DNA of 8,839 nucleotides from an uncultured Oscillospiraceae bacterium (GTDB taxonomy: Bacteria > Bacillota > Clostridia > Oscillospirales > Acutalibacteraceae): contig UQFM01000073.1 in NCBI GenBank assembly GCA_900540295.1, positions 1-8,839 on the forward strand, read 5' to 3'. The notes beneath the pieces were generated by a model. It searched no databases, had not been told where the DNA came from, and saw only the letters and a list, made by a program, of their open reading frames with translations. Made by a program: the position numbers and the translations under genes. Shown piece by piece: positions 5,574-8,839 of this stretch (positions within the stretch are counted from its first letter, which is position 1; each line of letters starts with the position of its first letter).

Positions 5574-7363
5574 TGGAAACCATGAACGGATGGAAACGCA
5601 CGCATTACTGTGGCGAATTTACCGCGGCGAATATCGGCGAAGAGGTGATTGTCTGCGGTTGGGTACAGAAACAGCGCGACCTCGGCGCACTGATTTTTGT
5701 GGATTTGCGTGACAGAACGGGGATTTTACAGCTGGCATTTACAGAGAATACAGAACGCGAAGTGTTTGAAAAGGCATTCACCCTGCGTTCGGAGTATGTG
5801 GTTGCCGCGAAAGGCGTTGTGCGCGAACGCGCGGCGAAAAATGCGGACATCCCCACGGGCGATGTAGAATTGGAGGTGCGGGAACTGCGCCTGCTCGCGA
5901 AAAGCGAAACGCCGCCCTTTGAAATTTCGGCGGACTGCAAAACGGAAGAACTCACACGGCTCAAATACCGTTACCTCGACCTGCGCCGTCCCGATTTACA
6001 GCAGAATATTTTAATGCGCCATAAAATTGCGAAAATCACCCGCGACTATTTTGATGAAAACGGCTTTATCGAGATAGAAACCCCGATGCTGATTCGTTCC
6101 ACGCCCGAGGGCGCGCGCGATTTTCTGGTGCCGTCGAGAATCCATAAGGGCAGTTTTTACGCACTGCCGCAGTCACCCCAGCTGTACAAACAGCTTTCCA
6201 TGGTGGCAGGCTTTGACCGTTATATGCAGTTGGCGCGTTGCTTCCGCGATGAGGATTTGCGTGCTGACCGTCAGCCCGAATTTACGCAAATCGACTTTGA
6301 AATGTCGTTTGTCGATATGGAAGACGTGCTCGCCATAGGCGAGGGCTTTATGAAGCGCGTGTTTAAAGAGGCAATCGGCGTCGATATCGAAACGCCCCTG
6401 CCGCGTTTGACCTACAAAGAGGCGATGGAACGGTACGGTTCGGATAAACCCGACACCCGCTACGGCATGGAGCTTTGCGACATCACCGACGCGGTGCGCG
6501 ATTCCGAATTTGTCGTGTTCAAGGGCGCAGTCGAAAACGGCGGCTCTGTACGCGCTATAACTGCGAAAAATGCCGCAAAAACGCTCACGAGAAAAGAGAT
6601 TGACAAGCTGACCGAGTTTGTCAAGGGCATCGGTGCAAAGGGACTTGCCTGGATTCGCATGAATCCTGACGGCATGGCTTGCTCGTTCGCGAAGTTCATG
6701 ACCGAGGCGCAGATGCAGGCGATTCTCGACAAGACCGAAGCCGAAACGGGCGACGTAATTTTTGTGGTTGCGGATGCAAACAACAGTCATGTACTTTCCG
6801 TACTCGGCGCACTGCGTCAAACCGTCGCGCAGAAATTAGACATTATCCCGCAGGATAAATTTAACCTGCTGTGGATTACCGAATTCCCGTTCTTCGACTA
6901 CGACGAGGAATTGGGCGAATTTGTCGCGATGCACCATCCCTTTACCGCGCCCATGGACGAGTGCCTCGAATATCTCGAAACCGACAAGGCGAAGGTGCGC
7001 GCCAAAGCGTACGACTTGGTGCTCAACGGCATTGAGATGTCCAGCGGTTCCATTCGAATTACAAATCCCGAACTGCAGGGGCGTATTTTCGATTTGCTGG
7101 GGCTGACAAAAGAAGAAGCACAGGAAAAATTCGGCTATCTTTTGGATGCATTCCGTTACGGCGCGCCGCCCCACGGCGGTATGGGCATCGGGCTTGACCG
7201 TCTGTGCATGCAGATGCTCCGTGCATCGTCTCTGCGCGATGTGGTCGCTTACCCGAAGGTGCAGAACGCCTCTGAACCAATGACCGAATGTCCTGCAGCT
7301 GTGGACGGTGTACAGCTTCAGGACCTCGGCATCGGAATTCTTACAGCAAAAGACGGCGAATAA
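5573..7363 (+). CDS. aspS: Aspartyl-tRNA synthetase
   Basis: This class IIb synthetase charges tRNA-Asp with aspartate. The 596-residue protein is full length and bacterial type. An N-terminal OB-fold anticodon-binding domain includes GWVQKQRDLGALIFVDLRD (29-47). Motif 1 lies near ETPMLIRSTPEGARDF (about 168-183), and motif 2 spans ARCFRDEDLRADRQPEFTQ. The bacterial GAD insertion follows in the middle third, then motif 3 GAPPHGGMGIGLDR (530-543). Leu37 and Lys89 occupy the positions I recall as separating discriminating (Leu/Lys) from non-discriminating (His/Gly) bacterial AspRS, which suggests a tRNA-Asp-specific enzyme. The ATG at 5573 is preferred over the one at 5582 because GGAGGTG (5559-5565) is spaced 7 bases from the first. 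A terminator follows the stop. Confidence 0.97.
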   Translation: METMNGWKRTHYCGEFTAANIGEEVIVCGWVQKQRDLGALIFVDLRDRTGILQLAFTENTEREVFEKAFTLRSEYVVAAKGVVRERAAKNADIPTGDVELEVRELRLLAKSETPPFEISADCKTEELTRLKYRYLDLRRPDLQQNILMRHKIAKITRDYFDENGFIEIETPMLIRSTPEGARDFLVPSRIHKGSFYALPQSPQLYKQLSMVAGFDRYMQLARCFRDEDLRADRQPEFTQIDFEMSFVDMEDVLAIGEGFMKRVFKEAIGVDIETPLPRLTYKEAMERYGSDKPDTRYGMELCDITDAVRDSEFVVFKGAVENGGSVRAITAKNAAKTLTRKEIDKLTEFVKGIGAKGLAWIRMNPDGMACSFAKFMTEAQMQAILDKTEAETGDVIFVVADANNSHVLSVLGALRQTVAQKLDIIPQDKFNLLWITEFPFFDYDEELGEFVAMHHPFTAPMDECLEYLETDKAKVRAKAYDLVLNGIEMSSGSIRITNPELQGRIFDLLGLTKEEAQEKFGYLLDAFRYGAPPHGGMGIGLDRLCMQMLRASSLRDVVAYPKVQNASEPMTECPAAVDGVQLQDLGIGILTAKDGE

Positions 7364-7369
7364 GTAAGC

Positions 7370-7399
7370 GGGGGCGATACACAAATCGCCCCCTGTTTT
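7370..7399 (+). terminator. Rho-independent terminator after aspS
   Basis: GGGGGCGAT (7370-7378) pairs perfectly with ATCGCCCCC (7385-7393) across an ACACAA loop, followed by TGTTTTC. It begins 7 bases after the aspS stop. The T-run is short, so termination may be incomplete. Confidence 0.8.
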
Positions 7400-7445
7400 C
7401 GTACAGAGCAGGCGGTTTCGCATCACCAACTCCACCTTGCGCCGT

Positions 7446-7480
7446 GTGAGATTCTTCGGCTTTGCCTCAGAATGACAAAT
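7446..7480 (+). repeat. Family B repeat, copy 4 with compensatory stem change
   Basis: Arms ATTCTTCGG (7451-7459) and CCTCAGAAT (7465-7473) flank a CTTTG loop. Compared with copies 2 and 3, the innermost pair is G-C instead of C-G, so both arms have changed together and pairing is kept. The flanks GTGTGAG and GACAAAT are conserved. Confidence 0.75.
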
Positions 7481-7491
7481 TTTCGCGAACT

Positions 7492-7510
7492 CGCAGGGGC
7501 GGATTGCGAA
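7492..7510 (+). repeat. Truncated family A repeat
   Basis: CGCAGGGGCGGATTGCGAA resembles the left half of a family A copy (CGTAGGGGCGGAT). No CCGCCCC right arm follows, so the element looks cut short. It lies 11 bases after family B copy 4, matching the B-then-A order seen twice upstream. Confidence 0.5.
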
Positions 7511-7549
7511 AAATAAAATCCCGTTCAAAAAGTATTCACGAATATTTTG

Positions 7550-7578
7550 TTGACATTTCCCCGCAAAAAACCTATAAT
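7550..7578 (+). promoter_or_regulatory. Perfect consensus sigma-A promoter of the lipoprotein gene
   Basis: TTGACA (7550-7555), exactly 17 bp, TATAAT (7573-7578). Transcription would start near 7585, giving a leader of roughly 30 bases with the ribosome binding site GGAGG at 7603-7607. Confidence 0.92.
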
Positions 7579-7615
7579 TTTTACATCCGAACAGTTCGAA
7601 ACGGAGGATATAACC

Positions 7616-8326
7616 ATGAATAATAAAATTATTGCAGTCATCTGCGTTGTGCTGATGCTTGCGACGGTGCTTGCGGCATGCGGCAAAAAGGTCATAATCA
7701 AAGGCAAAAACGGACAGGAGTATGTTGCCGCGACGGATGCGGACGGCAGCACAATTCTCAATGATGAAGGCAACATTATTATTTACGTAACCGATGAAAA
7801 CGGAAAATATGTTAAAGATGCAAACGGGGAAAGACAGACGAACGCCATCACATTCCCCGACAAGATACTCGGTGAACGTACCATCGCAACCCCGCAGTAC
7901 CGTTTGACGATGCCGGAGGACTGGGCGCTGAATGCAGAGGACATATTTATACGGAATAACAATGAAAATATCACCTTTGAAATCGGCGAGGTGATTCCGC
8001 TGTCGGAATCCCGCACTTTACAGGCGTATTTGGATTCGCAGATATCCAGCATGGACTATTTAAAAGCGAATCTGGACGAGTATAAGAATATGTCCTATGC
8101 GTTGGATACGACTGAAATCACAGAATCCAAACTCCCGTGTACAGTGATCGAAATGCAGCTGACGGATGATAACGGTACAAAGACGGCGGAACAGATGCTT
8201 TACTACATTGTTTGGGGCGACTATTTGGTGCAGGCTTCTTACTGCTGCAGAGATACAGGCGCATTGGGAAGCTTTGATGCGTTTGCATACCTGAATGAAA
8301 ATTTGGAAATCAAAAGTTTGAAATAA
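7616..8326 (+). CDS. Exported lipoprotein with C-terminal globular domain, function unknown
   Basis: This is a 236-residue predicted lipoprotein. Residues 1-21 form a type II signal peptide with hydrophobic core AVICVVLMLATVLAA, and the lipobox LAAC places the lipidated Cys at 22. A polar, glycine-punctuated linker follows (about 30-76) with glycines at 33, 44, 52, 63 and 71, giving two units of 19 residues rich in D/N-x-G. The C-terminal part (about 90-236) contains YRLTMPEDW and an alternating strand/helix pattern ending in LNENLEIKSLK. This recalls small PsbP/Mog1-like extracytoplasmic domains, but that is only a visual impression. The ATG at 7616 is chosen over the longer frame from 7547 because GGAGG (7603-7607) precedes it, the signal peptide starts there, and the earlier start lies inside the promoter. 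It forms its own transcription unit between a promoter and a terminator. No gene name is justified. Confidence 0.88.
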   Translation: MNNKIIAVICVVLMLATVLAACGKKVIIKGKNGQEYVAATDADGSTILNDEGNIIIYVTDENGKYVKDANGERQTNAITFPDKILGERTIATPQYRLTMPEDWALNAEDIFIRNNNENITFEIGEVIPLSESRTLQAYLDSQISSMDYLKANLDEYKNMSYALDTTEITESKLPCTVIEMQLTDDNGTKTAEQMLYYIVWGDYLVQASYCCRDTGALGSFDAFAYLNENLEIKSLK

Positions 8327-8334
8327 CCGTATTT

Positions 8335-8370
8335 CATACGCGGGAGACTCGAAGTCTCCCGCGTATGTTT
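8335..8370 (+). terminator. Hairpin terminator after the lipoprotein gene
   Basis: A perfect 15-bp stem (8335-8349 with 8353-8367, CATACGCGGGAGACT facing its complement) has a three-base CGA loop and begins 8 bases after the stop. Only TTT follows, so the T-run is weak. The 15-bp stem, 3-base loop and 8-base distance match the terminator after minD. Confidence 0.75.
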
Positions 8371-8801
8371 ATATCGGTTTCGGATACAGACTGCGGAAGG
8401 GTTCCGCTTGATTGCGGTTTTGATTTGTATAAAAACAGAGCGCAAAACAAAAATACGTTCGGCAAAAAACGGAGCGGAAAACGAAAAAAACTTTTCTGCT
8501 GTGCAAAAGAGGTTCTGTTTACGGAACAGGGCTTTTTTTCTTTTGCGAAAATAACATTTTTTATTTCGACCCAATCGGTAGTGTACTGAAAAGGAGCAAT
8601 AACCATATATAGCACCATAGTGCAGATTTATCACAAATGAAGTGTAATTGCCTGTATTCCCTCATCAAAATCAAATAAAATGTTCAAAAACCTGTCGAAA
8701 AATGGTGCAAAAGTAAAAATTCACAATTTATTCATATTATTTCAACAAAACTGCCAATTTTCTTCCCACAACTTGCCCAAAAATCACAATTTTATTTGTA
8801 C
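8371..8801. other. AT-rich region without a supportable gene
   Basis: No open frame here has a ribosome binding site with a usable start codon. The frame at 8365-8589 begins inside the lipoprotein terminator and runs through the hairpin at 8512-8544. Seen here are a 6-bp hairpin (8393-8398 with 8402-8407), the terminator-like hairpin at 8512-8544, and an AAAAGGAG at 8589-8596 not followed by ATG, GTG or TTG at the right distance. From about 8600 the base composition becomes much more AT-rich than the genes. It may be the upstream region of a gene lost with the contig end. Confidence 0.6.
8512..8544 (+). terminator. Orphan terminator-like hairpin
   Basis: GTTCTGTT (8512-8519) pairs with AACAGGGC (8525-8532; eight pairs, two of them G-U) around a TACGG loop. 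Seven T, a C and four more T follow (8533-8544). No gene ends just upstream; the lipoprotein gene already has a hairpin at 8335-8367. It could be a second, backup terminator or the end of a small RNA starting after 8370. Confidence 0.55.
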
Positions 8802-8839
8802 CTGTCTCTTATACACATCTCCGAGCCCACGAGACCGAT
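8802..8839. other. Nextera (Tn5) sequencing adapter, artefact
   Basis: Bases 8802-8820 are CTGTCTCTTATACACATCT, the Tn5 mosaic end as used in Nextera libraries. They are followed at 8821-8835 by CCGAGCCCACGAGAC, the read-2/i7-side adapter, and by four bases (CGAT) that would be the start of the index. This is untrimmed library sequence assembled onto the end of the contig, not a transposon in the organism. Biological sequence should be taken to end at 8801. Confidence 0.98.

Noticed and set aside
7547..7615. N-terminal extension of the lipoprotein to 7547
   Set aside because: The extension overlaps the -35 and -10 boxes and would bury the signal peptide.
8239..8634. Minus-strand 131-codon frame and plus-strand frame 8365-8589 near the right end
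   Set aside because: The first is antisense to the lipoprotein and crosses two hairpins. The second starts inside a terminator and reads through the orphan terminator. Neither has a ribosome binding site or recognisable motif.
8620..8801. Replication origin with DnaA boxes
   Set aside because: The region is AT-rich and has TTATCACAA and TTCCCACA, but no TTATCCACA match or cluster, and no dnaA or dnaN nearby.
8802..8820. Transposon end (Tn5 mosaic end) as a genomic mobile element
   Set aside because: It is directly joined to the commercial read-2 adapter and index bases, so it is library sequence.

Overview
The window reads as bacterial chromosome from the Bacillota, probably a clostridial (Oscillospirales-like) lineage. 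The grounds are gene content, strong AGGAGG-type ribosome binding sites, sigma-A style promoters, a hisS-aspS pair and Firmicutes-type HisRS and MgsA sequences. This placement is inferred from protein appearance, not from a search. All recognisable genes lie on the + strand. The last 38 bases are not biological: they are Nextera/Tn5 library adapter, so the real sequence ends at about 8801.

Layout. 1-206: contig edge inside dispersed hairpin repeats, followed by the leader of the first gene. 207-3064: a two-gene cell-shape/division unit, a class B penicillin-binding protein (PBP2 type) and a MinD-like ATPase, closed by a perfect 15-bp terminator hairpin. 3065-3757: about 690 bp without a gene, packed with two families of short structured repeats, ending in the mgsA promoter. 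3758-4159: methylglyoxal synthase. 4230-7363: histidyl- and aspartyl-tRNA synthetases, overlapping by one base and followed by a terminator. 7446-7510: more repeats. 7550-8367: a lipoprotein gene with a perfect consensus promoter and its own terminator. 8371-8801: AT-rich sequence with no supportable gene but one orphan terminator-like hairpin.

How the genes fit together. In many clostridia the order mreBCD-PBP2-minC-minD-minE-rodA-mgsA is found (recalled, not searched). Here PBP2, MinD and MgsA keep that relative order, but minC is absent between PBP2 and MinD, and minE and rodA are absent between MinD and MgsA, where the repeat cluster sits. The MinD-like protein also stops before the usual membrane-targeting helix. 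The locus therefore looks like a reduced shape/division cluster. The synthetase pair is ordinary housekeeping. The lipoprotein is an unidentified exported protein.

I do not see a defence system, CRISPR array, insertion sequence, prophage or RNA gene of a known family. The most interesting material is the repeat families, with compensatory base changes in their stems and an apparent terminator derived from one of them, plus the reduced Min locus and an unusual active-site substitution in MgsA.
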